This document shows, in pieces, positions 35,298-46,830 of a DNA stretch of 64,000 nt. The stretch is from Streptococcus equi subsp. equi. GTDB taxonomy: Bacteria; Bacillota; Bacilli; Lactobacillales; Streptococcaceae. The DNA is taken from contig LR134389.1 in the NCBI GenBank assembly GCA_900637675.1, positions 558,001-622,000 of the forward strand, read 5' to 3'. Numbering within the stretch: the first letter of the stretch is position 1; every line of letters begins with the position of its first letter. The position numbers and the translations under genes are program-made. The notes beneath the pieces were generated by a model. That model did no database searches, was not told where the DNA came from, and saw only the letters and a program-made list of their open reading frames with translations.

Positions 35298-35531
35298 ATG
35301 AAAACATTATACGATGTACAGCAGCTGTTAAAAGGCTTTGGTATTGTTATCTACATGGGAAAGCGGCTTTATGATATTGAAATGATGAAAATAGAGCTGC
35401 AAAGGCTATATGATGGTGGCTTGTTGGATAAACAGGCTTATTTAACTGCTGAGCTGATTTTACGACGTGAGCATCGATTAGAGCTAAAAAGAGAAGGGCA
35501 AGAAAATGAGTCAAAAATTGATAGGGATTGA
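35298..35531 (+). CDS. yqgQ: YqgQ family protein
   Basis: A 77-residue protein from the ATG at 35298, MKTLYDVQQLLKGFGIVIYM, with a helical fold and the family stretch GKRLYDIEMMKIELQRLYDGG. YqgQ (DUF910) has a known small three-helix structure but no assigned function. It is upstream of glucokinase in many Firmicutes; here the two genes overlap by 26 bases. An in-frame ATG 27 bases earlier lies within the promoter and is unlikely. There is no Shine-Dalgarno sequence, consistent with a leaderless message. Confidence 0.85.
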   Translation: MKTLYDVQQLLKGFGIVIYMGKRLYDIEMMKIELQRLYDGGLLDKQAYLTAELILRREHRLELKREGQENESKIDRD

Positions 35532-36477
35532 TTTGGGCGGAACCACGATTAAATTTGGTATTTTAACCTCAGAGGGTGACGTTCAGGAAAAATGGGCGAT
35601 TGAGACAAATGTTTTAGAGGACGGTAAACATATCGTTCCAGATATTGTCGCCTCACTCAAGCATCGCCTTGACCTTTATGGACTGACTAAGGACGATTTT
35701 ATCGGTATTGGTATGGGCTCACCTGGAGCTGTCAATCGCACAGATCATACTGTTACAGGGGCCTTTAACCTCAACTGGAGAGGCACCCAAGAGGTGGGAT
35801 CTGTTATTGAAAGGGAGCTAGGAATTCCCTTTGCTATTGATAATGACGCAAATGTTGCGGCCCTCGGCGAGCGCTGGGTCGGTGCAGGTGACAATAATCC
35901 TGATGTGGTCTTTATGACCTTAGGAACAGGTGTTGGTGGTGGTATCATCGCTGATGGGAACTTGATTCATGGTGTGGCTGGAGCTGGTGGTGAGATTGGG
36001 CACATGATAGTAGAGCCGCTTAAGGGCTTTGCTTGCACCTGTGGCTCACAGGGCTGCCTGGAGACAGTGGCCTCTGCTACAGGTGTTGTTAAGGTTGCTC
36101 GTCTTTTAGCAGAAGCCTACGAAGGAGATTCAAGCATTAAGGCAGCGATTGATAATGGAGAGGCTGTCTCAAGCAAGGACATTTTTGTTGCAGCGGAGGC
36201 TGGTGATGCCTTTGCCAACTCTGTTGTTGAAAAGGTCAGTTATTATCTAGGACTGGCAGCGGCTAATATCTCAAATATTTTGAACCCTGATTCGGTCGTT
36301 ATTGGCGGTGGTGTATCTGCTGCGGGTGAGTTTTTACGTTCACGTGTTGAAAAGTACTTTATGACCTTTACCTTTCCGCAGGTTAGACAGTCCACTAAAA
36401 TCAAAATAGCAGAGCTTGGTAATGATGCTGGTATTATTGGTGCAGCTAGCCTTGCAAGACAATTTATCACAGAATAG
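35506..36477 (+). CDS. glcK: glucokinase (ROK family)
   Basis: ROK-family glucokinase phosphorylates free glucose with ATP. The 323 residues are full length, with the phosphate-binding GIDLGGTTIKFGIL at the start, the catalytic Asp in FAIDNDANVAALGE, and the zinc-binding ROK signature GHMIVEPLKGFACTCGSQGC. The ATG is within the end of yqgQ, so translation is probably coupled, with AGAGAAGGG as site. A rhodanese-fold gene follows by 6 bases. Confidence 0.95.
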   Translation: MSQKLIGIDLGGTTIKFGILTSEGDVQEKWAIETNVLEDGKHIVPDIVASLKHRLDLYGLTKDDFIGIGMGSPGAVNRTDHTVTGAFNLNWRGTQEVGSVIERELGIPFAIDNDANVAALGERWVGAGDNNPDVVFMTLGTGVGGGIIADGNLIHGVAGAGGEIGHMIVEPLKGFACTCGSQGCLETVASATGVVKVARLLAEAYEGDSSIKAAIDNGEAVSSKDIFVAAEAGDAFANSVVEKVSYYLGLAAANISNILNPDSVVIGGGVSAAGEFLRSRVEKYFMTFTFPQVRQSTKIKIAELGNDAGIIGAASLARQFITE

Positions 36478-36483
36478 GAGTTA

Positions 36484-36867
36484 ATGATGTCACCACTTAC
36501 AATGATTGGCTGGGTATTGCTTGCGGGAGTGATTGCCTATTACCTTTGGAATTATGTTTCCTATAGAAGAATGGCAAAGCAGGTTGATAATGATACCTTT
36601 AAGGAGCTGATGCGTCAGGGGCAAGTGATTGACCTGCGCGATCCAGCTTCCTTTAGGGCAAGGCATATCCTAGGCGCTAGAAATTTTCCTGCCCAGCAGT
36701 TTACTACCTCTATTAAGGCTTTGAGAAAGGACAAGCCAATCTTGCTTTATGAAAATGTAAGACCTCAATATCGGGTCAAAGCAGTCAAAACATTACGTAA
36801 GGCTGGCTATACGGACCTTTATGTCCTAAAAGCGGGACTAGATTATTGGAATGGTAAGGTTAAATAG
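36484..36867 (+). CDS. membrane-anchored rhodanese-like domain protein, active-site Cys absent
   Basis: A 127-residue protein with an N-terminal membrane segment (about 5-22) and a rhodanese fold (about 38-125; VIDLRDPASFRARHILGARN). In active enzymes the loop after the beta strand reads Cys-x4-Arg. Here it is LLYENVRPQYR, with Glu where the Cys should be, so sulfurtransferase activity is not expected. The same gene follows glcK in other streptococci and in Bacillus (YqgP/YqhL region). Its role is unknown. It starts 6 bases after glcK; ATGATG gives two possible starts. Confidence 0.82.
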   Translation: MMSPLTMIGWVLLAGVIAYYLWNYVSYRRMAKQVDNDTFKELMRQGQVIDLRDPASFRARHILGARNFPAQQFTTSIKALRKDKPILLYENVRPQYRVKAVKTLRKAGYTDLYVLKAGLDYWNGKVK

Positions 36868-37096
36868 CCTTATAGTCCTTTTTGCTGAGCTAACGTTTGC
36901 TGCTATGTGTCGGAACGTTGCAAGCAGCAGCTTATCTAAGCTTGTCATGCTAGTTTCACAGCCCAAAGTGGCTGGCCGTATAAACGCAGCTGCTTTTAGA
37001 TGCCGGTAGGAGCTTTTGTCAGCTTCTTTAGGGATTGTTTTAAGTGATGTAGAGAGGCCGTTCTGAGAGAAAGCCTTGTAGTTAGAAAAAGAGATG
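36868..37096. other. intergenic region after the rhodanese gene, no gene seen
   Basis: No open frame with start signals; a minus-strand frame through here is low-complexity and lacks a ribosome-binding site. Together with the terminator and typA promoter it forms a 395-base gap. Confidence 0.6.
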
Positions 37097-37150
37097 AGAA
37101 AGCTAAGGCTCTTGCTGCTGTTGTAAGAGTTAGCTTTCTTTTTCTTTTTT
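37097..37150 (+). terminator. intrinsic terminator upstream of typA
   Basis: AGAAAGCTAA (37097-37106) pairs with TTAGCTTTCT (37130-37139), with an inner CTCTT/AAGAG pair, followed by TTTTTCTTTTTT. It probably ends the yqgQ-glcK-rhodanese transcript. Confidence 0.85.
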
Positions 37151-37216
37151 GTGTGGCGCATTTAAGGGCTTGAAAACATTTACAATTCCCTCAGATCGGT
37201 TTTTTAAAAAAATTTG

Positions 37217-37225
37217 TGTTATACT
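37217..37225 (+). promoter_or_regulatory. extended -10 promoter of typA
   Basis: TGTTATACT is an extended -10 element 38 bases before the typA ATG; no good -35 box is visible, which extended -10 promoters tolerate. Confidence 0.55.
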
Positions 37226-37262
37226 GTTTTAGTTAAAACTATTTATGCTACAAGAGGAAAAA

Positions 37263-39104
37263 ATGACAAAATTTAGAGAAGATATTCGTAACGTTGCTAT
37301 TATTGCCCACGTTGACCATGGGAAAACAACGCTCGTTGATGAATTACTAAAGCAATCCCATACACTAGATGAGCGCAAAGAGCTTCAAGAACGTGCGATG
37401 GATTCAAATGACCTTGAAAAAGAGCGTGGTATTACCATTCTTGCTAAAAATACCGCAGTAGCTTATAACGATGTTCGTATTAATATCATGGATACTCCTG
37501 GGCACGCTGACTTTGGAGGCGAGGTTGAGCGTATCATGAAAATGGTTGATGGTGTTGTCCTTGTTGTTGACGCTTACGAGGGAACCATGCCTCAAACACG
37601 CTTTGTGCTGAAGAAGGCCTTAGAACAAAATTTAACCCCAATCGTTGTGGTTAATAAGATTGATAAGCCATCAGCTCGTCCAGCTGAGGTTGTTGATGAG
37701 GTTCTTGAGCTTTTCATTGAGCTTGGTGCAGACGATGATCAGCTGGAGTTCCCTGTTGTTTACGCTTCGGCGATCAATGGCACATCTTCGTTGTCAGATG
37801 ATCCTGCTGATCAGGAAAAAACAATGGCTCCGATTTTTGATACCATTATCGATCATATTCCAGCACCTGTTGATAACTCAGCTGAGCCCCTTCAATTCCA
37901 GGTGTCACTTCTTGATTACAATGATTTTGTAGGTCGTATTGGGATCGGTCGTGTCTTTCGTGGGACTGTTAAGGTTGGAGATCAGGTGACGCTTTCAAAG
38001 CTTGATGGCACCACTAAAAATTTCCGCGTTACTAAGCTGTTTGGCTTCTTCGGGCTTGAGCGCAAGGAGATTCAAGAGGCCAAGGCTGGTGACTTGATTG
38101 CAGTTTCTGGTATGGAGGACATTTTCGTTGGTGAGACGATTACACCAACGGATTGTGTGGAGGCTTTGCCTGTTCTTCGCATTGATGAGCCGACACTTCA
38201 AATGACCTTCTTGGTTAACAACTCTCCCTTTGCTGGTCGTGAAGGCAAATGGGTAACCTCTCGTAAGGTTGAGGAGCGTTTGCTTGTGGAGCTTCAAACA
38301 GATGTGTCCCTTCGTGTTGAGCCAACAGAATCACCAGATAAATGGATTGTGTCAGGTCGTGGTGAGCTGCATCTATCTATTTTAATTGAGACCATGCGTC
38401 GTGAGGGCTATGAGCTTCAGGTATCGCGTCCAGAGGTTATCATTAAGGAAATTGATGGTGTCAAGTGTGAGCCTTTTGAACGTGTACAGATTGACACACC
38501 AGAGGAATATCAAGGTGCTATTATCCAATCCTTGTCAGAACGTAAGGGGGATATGCTTGATATGCAGATGGTTGGTAATGGTCAAACGCGTCTTATTTTT
38601 CTCATTCCTGCCCGCGGCTTGATTGGTTATTCGACTGAATTTTTATCAATGACACGTGGCTATGGTATCATGAATCATACCTTTGATCAGTATCTGCCAG
38701 TGGTTGCTGGTGAGATTGGTGGACGCCATCGTGGAGCGCTGGTTTCGATTGAAAACGGTAAGGCAACAACCTACTCAATCATGCGTATTGAAGAGCGCGG
38801 AACAATCTTTGTTAACCCAGGAACTGAGGTTTATGAGGGCATGATTGTTGGTGAAAATTCTCGTGACAATGACCTTGGGGTTAATATCACAACTGCTAAG
38901 CAGATGACCAACGTTCGTTCAGCAACAAAGGATCAGACAGCTGTTATCAAAACACCACGTATTCTAACCCTTGAGGAATCTCTTGAATTCTTGAATGATG
39001 ACGAATACATGGAGGTAACGCCAGAATCAATCCGCTTGCGCAAGCAAATTTTGAACAAAGCAGCGCGTGATAAAGCTAATAAAAAGAAAAAATCAGCAGA
39101 ATAA
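37263..39104 (+). CDS. typA: ribosome-associated GTPase TypA/BipA
   Basis: TypA/BipA is a translational GTPase that acts in large-subunit assembly and stress adaptation. I start at the ATG at 37263 (613 residues), since AGAGGA lies 6 bases before it; an in-frame ATG 18 bases earlier covers that site. G motifs are [27 protein letters not shown] and NKIDK. The C-terminal EF-G-like domains and the family-specific tail ([13 protein letters not shown]...) are complete. Confidence 0.96.
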   Translation: MTKFREDIRNVAIIAHVDHGKTTLVDELLKQSHTLDERKELQERAMDSNDLEKERGITILAKNTAVAYNDVRINIMDTPGHADFGGEVERIMKMVDGVVLVVDAYEGTMPQTRFVLKKALEQNLTPIVVVNKIDKPSARPAEVVDEVLELFIELGADDDQLEFPVVYASAINGTSSLSDDPADQEKTMAPIFDTIIDHIPAPVDNSAEPLQFQVSLLDYNDFVGRIGIGRVFRGTVKVGDQVTLSKLDGTTKNFRVTKLFGFFGLERKEIQEAKAGDLIAVSGMEDIFVGETITPTDCVEALPVLRIDEPTLQMTFLVNNSPFAGREGKWVTSRKVEERLLVELQTDVSLRVEPTESPDKWIVSGRGELHLSILIETMRREGYELQVSRPEVIIKEIDGVKCEPFERVQIDTPEEYQGAIIQSLSERKGDMLDMQMVGNGQTRLIFLIPARGLIGYSTEFLSMTRGYGIMNHTFDQYLPVVAGEIGGRHRGALVSIENGKATTYSIMRIEERGTIFVNPGTEVYEGMIVGENSRDNDLGVNITTAKQMTNVRSATKDQTAVIKTPRILTLEESLEFLNDDEYMEVTPESIRLRKQILNKAARDKANKKKKSAE

Positions 39105-39185
39105 AGGCTGGTTGGTCTGAGCATCACACTCCCTTGCCGCTTTAACTAGTAAGCTAGGTTGGCAGAGGATTGAAAGGAGCTTTCT

Positions 39186-39440
39186 GTGTTTTATCTTATT
39201 ATTGCAGCCTTGATTACCTCTTATTACCTGTTTATGGCACCAAAGAGCGTCCGTAACACACTAGGTATGATTGGTTTGGTTGGTTTGGTTGCCCTATTGA
39301 TTGTGCTAGCTGGCTTAAGTTTTATCAAAATCATGCAAACGCCCAAGGAAATTTTCGTTGGTCTAGCCATGATAGTATTGGGCTACTATGCCCTAAGGGA
39401 CATTCAAAAAATCCCTAAAAAACCAAAGAGTAAACATTAG
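39186..39440 (+). CDS. DUF3165 family small membrane protein
   Basis: An 84-residue protein starting at GTG (39186) after AAAGGAG. It has two to three membrane segments (about 2-17, 25-48, 55-72) and a basic C-terminus (KKPKSKH). It matches the streptococcal DUF3165 family, found between typA and murD in several species. The function is unknown. Confidence 0.8.
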   Translation: MFYLIIAALITSYYLFMAPKSVRNTLGMIGLVGLVALLIVLAGLSFIKIMQTPKEIFVGLAMIVLGYYALRDIQKIPKKPKSKH

Positions 39441-39522
39441 CATCAAGCATTGAGTCAAATCTTAATAGGGTTTGACTTTTTCTGTCTTTGTACTGGCCTT
39501 ATGCGCTGCTATCTGTAAAATC

Positions 39523-39551
39523 TTGAAAAAGCAGTTAAATAAGGGTAAAAT
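39523..39551 (+). promoter_or_regulatory. promoter of the murD division cluster
   Basis: TTGAAA (39523-39528) and TAAAAT (39546-39551) with a 17-base spacer, 34 bases before the murD ATG. Confidence 0.7.
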
Positions 39552-39585
39552 AGTAGTCAAATAGACATAGATAGTGTGGATAAAA

Positions 39586-40947
39586 ATGAAGACAATAACG
39601 GAATTCCAAAATAAAAAGGTATTGATTCTTGGCCTGGCCAAATCGGGCGAAGCAGCAGCTAGGCTTTTAGCCCGGTTGGGAGCTATTGTGACAGTTAATG
39701 ATAGCAAGCCCTTTGAGGAAAATCCCGCAGCACAGGCTCTTCTTGAGGAGGGCATAAGGGTTATTTGTGGTAGCCACCCCTTGGAGCTGTTAGATGAAGA
39801 CTTTTATTGTATGGTTAAAAACCCAGGGATTCGCTATGACAACCCGATGGTGGTACGCGCCTTAGATAAGGCTATTTCTATTCTAACAGAGGTTGAGCTG
39901 GCTTATTTGGTATCTGAAGCACCTATCATTGGTATTACGGGCTCAAATGGTAAAACCACTACAACCACAATGATTGCTGATGTGCTAAATGCTGGGAACC
40001 ATTCAGCTCTTTTGGCTGGGAATATCGGCTTTCCTGCTTCAGAGGTGGCTCAAGCTGCTACAGCAAAGGATATACTGGTCATGGAATTGTCTTCCTTTCA
40101 GCTGCTGGGGACTGAGCAGTTTCAGCCACATATTGCAGTCATTACTAACCTAGTGCCTACTCATCTTGATTATCATGGGAGTTTTGAGGACTATATAGCG
40201 GCCAAGTGGCGCATTCAACATCGAATGACCGATAAGGATTACCTTGTGTTAAATGCTGATCAAGAGCTGGTAAAATCATTGGCTCAAAAGACTAAAGCAA
40301 GTCCTGTCTTTTTTTCTACCAAAGAAAAAGTTGATGGTGCTTATTTGGCAGATGGGTATCTTTATTTCAAAGAGGAGAGGCTGATGTCAGCAGCTGAGCT
40401 TGGTGTTCCTGGAAGGCATAACATTGAAAATGCTCTTGCCACCATTGCTGTTGCAAAGCTAAGAGGCATTTCTAATCAAGTGATATCAAGGACTTTGTCT
40501 CACTTTAGGGGGGTGAAGCACCGCCTTCAGTTAGTTGGTACATTGAATCAAGTGACCTTCTACAATGACAGCAAGTCAACCAATATCTTGGCTTGTCAAA
40601 AAGCCTTGTCGGGCTTTGATAATAGCAAGGTTATCCTGATTGCTGGTGGCTTGGATCGTGGCAATGAATTTGATGAGCTGGTGCCAGACCTCGTTGGTCT
40701 TAAAAAGATGATTCTTTTAGGGGAATCCGCAGAGCGTATGAAGCGAGCTGCAGACAAGGCAGGAGTGTCCTATCTTGATGCCAAAGATGTTGCAGCTGCC
40801 ACTAAAATAGCCTTTGAGCAGGCAAAGGCTGGTGATATTATCTTGCTGAGCCCAGCCAATGCTAGCTGGGATATGTATCCAAGCTTTGAAAGCCGCGGCG
40901 ACGAGTTTTTAGCAGCCTATGACGCGTTAAAAGGAGAGGCTCAATGA
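39586..40947 (+). CDS. murD: UDP-N-acetylmuramoyl-L-alanine:D-glutamate ligase
   Basis: MurD adds D-glutamate to UDP-MurNAc-L-Ala in the cytoplasmic phase of peptidoglycan synthesis. The 453-residue chain from the ATG at 39586 ([18 protein letters not shown]) is full length. A GTG 12 bases upstream is in frame but gives a non-family start. Motifs are the ATP loop [24 protein letters not shown] and NDSKSTN. The ribosome-binding site (GGATAA) is weak. It overlaps murG by four bases and opens the murD-murG-divIB unit. Confidence 0.95.
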   Translation: MKTITEFQNKKVLILGLAKSGEAAARLLARLGAIVTVNDSKPFEENPAAQALLEEGIRVICGSHPLELLDEDFYCMVKNPGIRYDNPMVVRALDKAISILTEVELAYLVSEAPIIGITGSNGKTTTTTMIADVLNAGNHSALLAGNIGFPASEVAQAATAKDILVMELSSFQLLGTEQFQPHIAVITNLVPTHLDYHGSFEDYIAAKWRIQHRMTDKDYLVLNADQELVKSLAQKTKASPVFFSTKEKVDGAYLADGYLYFKEERLMSAAELGVPGRHNIENALATIAVAKLRGISNQVISRTLSHFRGVKHRLQLVGTLNQVTFYNDSKSTNILACQKALSGFDNSKVILIAGGLDRGNEFDELVPDLVGLKKMILLGESAERMKRAADKAGVSYLDAKDVAAATKIAFEQAKAGDIILLSPANASWDMYPSFESRGDEFLAAYDALKGEAQ

Positions 40948-42026
40948 CCAAGAAAATCATTTTTACCGGTGGTGGAACAGCTGGTCATGTCACTTTAAAC
41001 CTTATCCTCATACCGAAGTTTATCAAAGATGGCTGGGAGGTTCACTATATTGGTGATGACAAAGGCATTGAGCATCAGGAGATCAAAAAGTCAGGTCTTG
41101 ATGTCACCTTTCATGCTATTGCAACTGGAAAATTAAGGCGTTATTTCTCTTGGCAAAACCTGCTTGATATCTTCAAGGTAGGCTTTGGTGTCATGCAATC
41201 ACTTTTTATCATAGCTAGACTAAGGCCTAAGGCTCTCTTTTCAAAGGGAGGCTTTGTGTCGGTTCCTCCTGTGATTGCTGCAAGGCTTTTAGGGGTGCCG
41301 GCCTTTATTCATGAGTCGGATCTTTCTATGGGCTTGGCTAATAGGATTGCTTATCGGTTTGCAACAACGATGTATACAACCTTTGAGCAAGAGCAGACAC
41401 TGGCAAAGCTCAAGCATGTTGGAGCGGTTACCAAGGTGACAGGTCCTGGGAGTCGATCGGTGACTTCTAAGCAGCTTGAAGCTGTTTTGGAGTATTTTGA
41501 TCCTAATTTAAAAACACTTTTGTTTATTGGAGGCTCCGCAGGGGCTAGGGTGTTTAACCGCTTTATCACTGACCATCCTGAGCTAAAGGAAGACTTTAAT
41601 ATCATCAATATCTCTGGCGATCCTAGCCTAAATGAGCTTAGTTGGCATCTTTACCGCGTGGATTATGTGACTGATCTGTATCAACCGCTCATGGAAATGG
41701 CTGATCTGGTAGTGACTCGCGGAGGCTCTAACACACTTTTTGAATTATTAGCGATGAGAAAGCTCCAGCTTATTATCCCACTTGGCAAAGAGGCCAGTCG
41801 AGGTGATCAGCTTGAGAATGCTCATTATTTTACAACAAGGGGCTATGCTGAGCAATTATTGGAGCAGGAATTGACCCTGCCTCATTTTCAAGAGAAAGTG
41901 AGAGAAGTCTTTGCTAAGCAATCGGACTATTTATCTGCAATGAAGAGCTCTAGCGAGCTCCAATCACCAGAAAGCTTTTACCAGCTTTTAAGTGCCGACA
42001 TTAGCTCCGCGACAAAGGAAAATTAA
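40944..42026 (+). CDS. murG: UDP-GlcNAc:undecaprenyl-PP-MurNAc-pentapeptide GlcNAc transferase
   Basis: MurG makes lipid II from lipid I at the inner face of the membrane. The 360-residue GT28 protein has the first G loop [13 protein letters not shown] at residues 7-19, the hydrophobic membrane-contact patch, [14 protein letters not shown], the second G loop [11 protein letters not shown] and the donor-binding [13 protein letters not shown]. The AGGAGAGG site lies in the end of murD. It joins divIB with no gap. Confidence 0.95.
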   Translation: MTKKIIFTGGGTAGHVTLNLILIPKFIKDGWEVHYIGDDKGIEHQEIKKSGLDVTFHAIATGKLRRYFSWQNLLDIFKVGFGVMQSLFIIARLRPKALFSKGGFVSVPPVIAARLLGVPAFIHESDLSMGLANRIAYRFATTMYTTFEQEQTLAKLKHVGAVTKVTGPGSRSVTSKQLEAVLEYFDPNLKTLLFIGGSAGARVFNRFITDHPELKEDFNIINISGDPSLNELSWHLYRVDYVTDLYQPLMEMADLVVTRGGSNTLFELLAMRKLQLIIPLGKEASRGDQLENAHYFTTRGYAEQLLEQELTLPHFQEKVREVFAKQSDYLSAMKSSSELQSPESFYQLLSADISSATKEN

Positions 42027-43216
42027 ATGGCAGATAAGACAAAACATTCAGAAGAAAAAGCCGCTTTGACCGAATGGCAAAAGCGTAATATTGAATTTCT
42101 CAACAAGAAGCAGCAGCAGGCTGAGAAAGACAAAAAACTAAAAGAAAAATTATTAAATGAGAAAATAGCGCAAGCTCAGGGAGAGGCAGCTTCAAAGGCT
42201 GACCAAGAAGATACAGATGAAGCTGAGGAGAAAACTGAGGTAAGCCAAGCGGGTACTGATGAGGGTGAGCCGCTGCCAGAAGCATCAGAGCAGGAAGTCC
42301 CCTCCCCAAAAGACAAGCCATTAAAAGTCCCCAAAGAAAAAAGTCCAAAGCAGCAGGCACTTCAAAAGGGCTGGCCTGTATTGCTGGTGTCGTTTGTGGT
42401 TTTGTGCCTGTCGATTTTTATGATCACACCCTATAGTAAGGTCAAGGATTTCTCCGTCAAGGGCAATAAAAAACAAGCGTTGAGGACTTAGTTAGAGACA
42501 GTGGGATCAAGTCATCTGATTACTGGATTACTCTATTAGCCTCTCCGGGTTCTTATGAAAATGCGGTTTTAAAAGCCAATCCCTGGGTGAAAAAGGTGGC
42601 TTTGCGTTACGGCTTTCCCAATCATTTCCGCTTTGATGTGACAGAGTTTGATATTATTGCCTACGCTCAGGTAGCTGAAGGGTTTCAACTGATCCTAGAA
42701 AATGGCAAGCGAGTTGCTGCTGTCAAGCAGGCTGCTTTGCCTAAATCCTTTTTGATTTTAAATCTTGAGCATGAAAAAGAGATTCAAGATGTCATTAATC
42801 GCTTGACCAAAATCCCAAGTGACCTAGTCAAGGCTATCAAATCAGTGTCATCGGCCAATTCACAGACAACTAAGGATTTGCTGCTTCTTGAAATGCACGA
42901 TGGCAACCTTATCAGGGTACCTCGGTCACAGCTTGAGCTAAAGCTGCCTTATTACCAAAAAATCAAGAAGAATCTTGATACTGCTAGCATTGTTGATATG
43001 GAGGTTGGTATCTATACGACCACTGCTGAAATTGAAAACATGCCTGAGGTGCCAGCGTCTGCTCAAGCTTCTCAGGCAGATAAGCCTGCTGAGGCTTCAC
43101 CAGAGCAGGGTGAAGAGCAGGCCACACAGGAGCAGCCTAGCCCTGAAACACCTGCTAATCCTGAGGCCACAAATCCCTCAGTCGCCCAGCCTACTGAGCA
43201 GGCAAATCAACAGTAA
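42027..43216 (+). CDS. divIB: cell division protein DivIB (FtsQ), frameshifted as read
   Basis: DivIB is the bitopic scaffold of the divisome with FtsL and DivIC. The first open part (42027-42491) encodes the long charged cytoplasmic N-terminus and the membrane segment (GWPVLLVSFVVLCLSIFMI), then loses frame in the A6 run at 42468-42473. One more A restores GNKKTSVEDLVRDSGIKSSD and joins the POTRA and beta domains (ANPWVKKVALRYGFPNHFRF) in a second open part ending at 43216. The full chain would be about 397 residues with a Pro/Glu/Gln-rich tail. A sequencing error is likely, since every other gene in the cluster is intact. Confidence 0.88.
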
Positions 43217-43308
43217 TCGTTTAGGGTAAGAGAAGGGGGCAAAAAAGCATTTAAGGCTCTTAAATTAGGCCCTTGTTGAACGGCAAAAAAACATTAAGTT
43301 TATATAAC

Positions 43309-43345
43309 AAAAAACGTAAAATGGTAACATTTTACGTTTTTTTAT
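43309..43345 (+). terminator. intrinsic terminator after divIB
   Basis: A perfect 15-bp stem, AAAAAACGTAAAATG with CATTTTACGTTTTTT, with a four-base loop GTAA. It separates the murD-murG-divIB unit from ftsA. Confidence 0.92.
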
Positions 43346-43353
43346 GATATAAT
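43345..43353 (+). promoter_or_regulatory. extended -10 promoter of ftsA
   Basis: TGATATAAT directly follows the T-run of the terminator. A -35 box, if any, would fall inside the terminator stem. The ftsA ATG is 75 bases downstream. Confidence 0.6.
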
Positions 43354-43427
43354 ATTCCCTGAATAATTCTGCTTTTTAGCAGTGTTTTTGAATAGTAAAA
43401 GTTTGGAAAGTAAGTGAGGTCGAGTGA

Positions 43428-44792
43428 ATGGCTAGAAATGGCTTTTTTACTGGTTTGGACATTGGAACAAGCTCGATAAAGGTTTTGGTAGCAGAGTTTA
43501 TCTCTGGCGAGATGAATGTTATTGGTGTGAGCAATGTTCCGAGTACTGGCGTAAAAGATGGCATAATCATTGATATAGAGGCAGCAGCCGCTGCTATTAA
43601 AACTGCAGTAGAACAAGCTGAAGAAAAAGCAGGAATGACAATTGAAAGGGTCAATGTTGGGCTGCCAGCAAACCTCCTTCAAATTGAGCCGACACAAGGC
43701 ATGATTCCTGTTCCTAGCGAATCAAAAGAAATCAAAGATGAAGACGTTGATAGCGTTGTTAAGTCAGCACTAACTAAGAGCATTACTCCAGAGCGAGAGG
43801 TGATTTCCTTAGTCCCTGAAGAGTTTATTGTAGACGGCTTTCAGGGCATTCGAGATCCTCGTGGCATGATGGGGATCAGGCTTGAAATGCGCGGTCTGAT
43901 TTACACTGGACCAAGCACAATCCTGCATAACTTAAGAAAGACAGTTGAGCGTGCTGGGATTAAGGTTGAAAACATCATCATTTCTCCTTTGGCAATGGCT
44001 AAGGCGGTGTTAAATGAAGGTGAACGTGAATTTGGTGCTACGGTCATTGACATGGGTGGAGGACAAACCACCGTTGCCTCAATGCGAGCACAGGAATTGC
44101 AGTACACCAATATCTATGCAGAGGGTGGCGAGTATATCACAAAGGATATCTCTAAGGTTCTTAAAACGTCAATGTCAATTGCAGAGGCCTTGAAGTACAA
44201 TTTTGGGCAGGCTGATATGGCAGAGGCAAGCTTGACTGACACTGTTAAGGTTGATGTTGTTGGCAGTGATGAGCCAGTTGAGGTAACAGAGCGTTACTTA
44301 TCAGAGATTATCTCGGCTCGTGTTCGCCATATTCTAGATCGTGTTAAGCAGGATTTAGAAAGAGGACGCCTGCTTGATTTACCTGGTGGCATTGTGCTGA
44401 TAGGTGGCGGCGCCATTATGCCGGGCGTGGTTGAGGTTGCTCAAGAGATTTTTGGAACCAATGTTAAGCTTCATATTCCAAATCAGGTTGGTATTCGTAA
44501 CCCAATGTTTGCCAATGTCATTAGCTTGGTCGAGTACGTTGGTATGATGTCAGAGGTGGACGTTTTAGCGCAAAATGCTGTATCAGGCGAGGAATTGCTA
44601 AGACGTAAGCCGATCGACTTTACTGGCCAAGAAGCTTACTTGCCAGACTACAATGAGACTAGGGGATTTGAACCGGCTCCTAATTATGAGCAGCAAGTGC
44701 CCCAAGCAGACTACGAGCCTCAAGAACCCGCTGAACCAAAGCAAAAGATTTCAGAGCGTGTTCGTGGCATTTTTGGAAGTATGTTTGATTAA
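43428..44792 (+). CDS. ftsA: cell division actin-like protein FtsA
   Basis: FtsA tethers FtsZ to the membrane and recruits the divisome. The 454-residue protein has the actin-fold phosphate loop FFTGLDIGTSSIKVLVAE at the start, a SHS2 (1C) domain, the ATVIDMGGGQTTVASM phosphate-2 loop and GGIVLIGGGA adenosine motif. A variable linker leads to the C-terminal amphipathic membrane-targeting helix KISERVRGIFGSMFD. It starts with AAGTGAGG and precedes ftsZ by 23 bases. Confidence 0.96.
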   Translation: MARNGFFTGLDIGTSSIKVLVAEFISGEMNVIGVSNVPSTGVKDGIIIDIEAAAAAIKTAVEQAEEKAGMTIERVNVGLPANLLQIEPTQGMIPVPSESKEIKDEDVDSVVKSALTKSITPEREVISLVPEEFIVDGFQGIRDPRGMMGIRLEMRGLIYTGPSTILHNLRKTVERAGIKVENIIISPLAMAKAVLNEGEREFGATVIDMGGGQTTVASMRAQELQYTNIYAEGGEYITKDISKVLKTSMSIAEALKYNFGQADMAEASLTDTVKVDVVGSDEPVEVTERYLSEIISARVRHILDRVKQDLERGRLLDLPGGIVLIGGGAIMPGVVEVAQEIFGTNVKLHIPNQVGIRNPMFANVISLVEYVGMMSEVDVLAQNAVSGEELLRRKPIDFTGQEAYLPDYNETRGFEPAPNYEQQVPQADYEPQEPAEPKQKISERVRGIFGSMFD

Positions 44793-44806
44793 AAGTAATA
44801 AAGTGA

Positions 44807-46143
<1,337 letters not shown>

Positions 46144-46144
<1 letters not shown>

Positions 46145-46818
46145 TGATGGATTTACAAAAAAATAAGGATATTGTTTTTGAAAATATTCGCTTAGCCACT
46201 CAGGCAGCCAACCGGCCTGAAAACAGTGTGTCAGTTATCGCTGTCACAAAATATGTGGACAAGGCAGTTGCAGGTCAGCTGATTGATATGGGGATTGAGC
46301 ATATCGCTGAGAACCGTATTGATAAGTTTCTAGATAAATATGAAGCCTTGAAAGATAGGCAAGTTACTTGGCATTTTATCGGTACTTTACAGCGTCGAAA
46401 GGTAAAGGAAGTGATTAATAAGGTTGATTATTTTCATGCCTTAGATTCAGTAAAACTGGCTTTAGAAATTGAAAAGAGAGCTGACCACCCTGTGAAGTGT
46501 TTTCTACAAGTTAATATTTCTGAAGAAGAAAGCAAGCATGGTTTTAAGATTGCTGAGCTTGATGCTGCTATTGAGGAAATCAGCAAGATGGAAAAGCTTC
46601 ATCTTGTCGGTATCATGACAATGGCACCTATTGATGCCAGTCAGCAAGAGCTTAGAAGCATTTTCCAAAAAGCAAATCAATTAAGAAAAAACTTGCAGTC
46701 AAAAAAGAGAAAGAATATGCCGTTTACAGAATTGAGTATGGGCATGAGTAACGATTATCCAATTGCTATTCAAGAAGGCTCAACCTTTGTTCGTATTGGA
46801 ACATCTTTCTTTCACTAA
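46144..46818 (+). CDS. yggS: YggS/PLPBP family pyridoxal-phosphate homeostasis protein
   Basis: A 224-residue member of the alanine-racemase-fold PLP-binding proteins. The PLP lysine is in VIAVTKYVDKAVA near residue 37; WHFIGTLQRRK and the MGMSNDYPIAIQEGSTFVRI phosphate-binding stretch are present. Homologues keep free PLP in balance and affect amino-acid pools; no enzyme activity is known. It sits within the division cluster between ftsZ and sepF, as in most Firmicutes (ylmE). Confidence 0.92.
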
Positions 46819-46830
46819 ATGGAGAATAAG

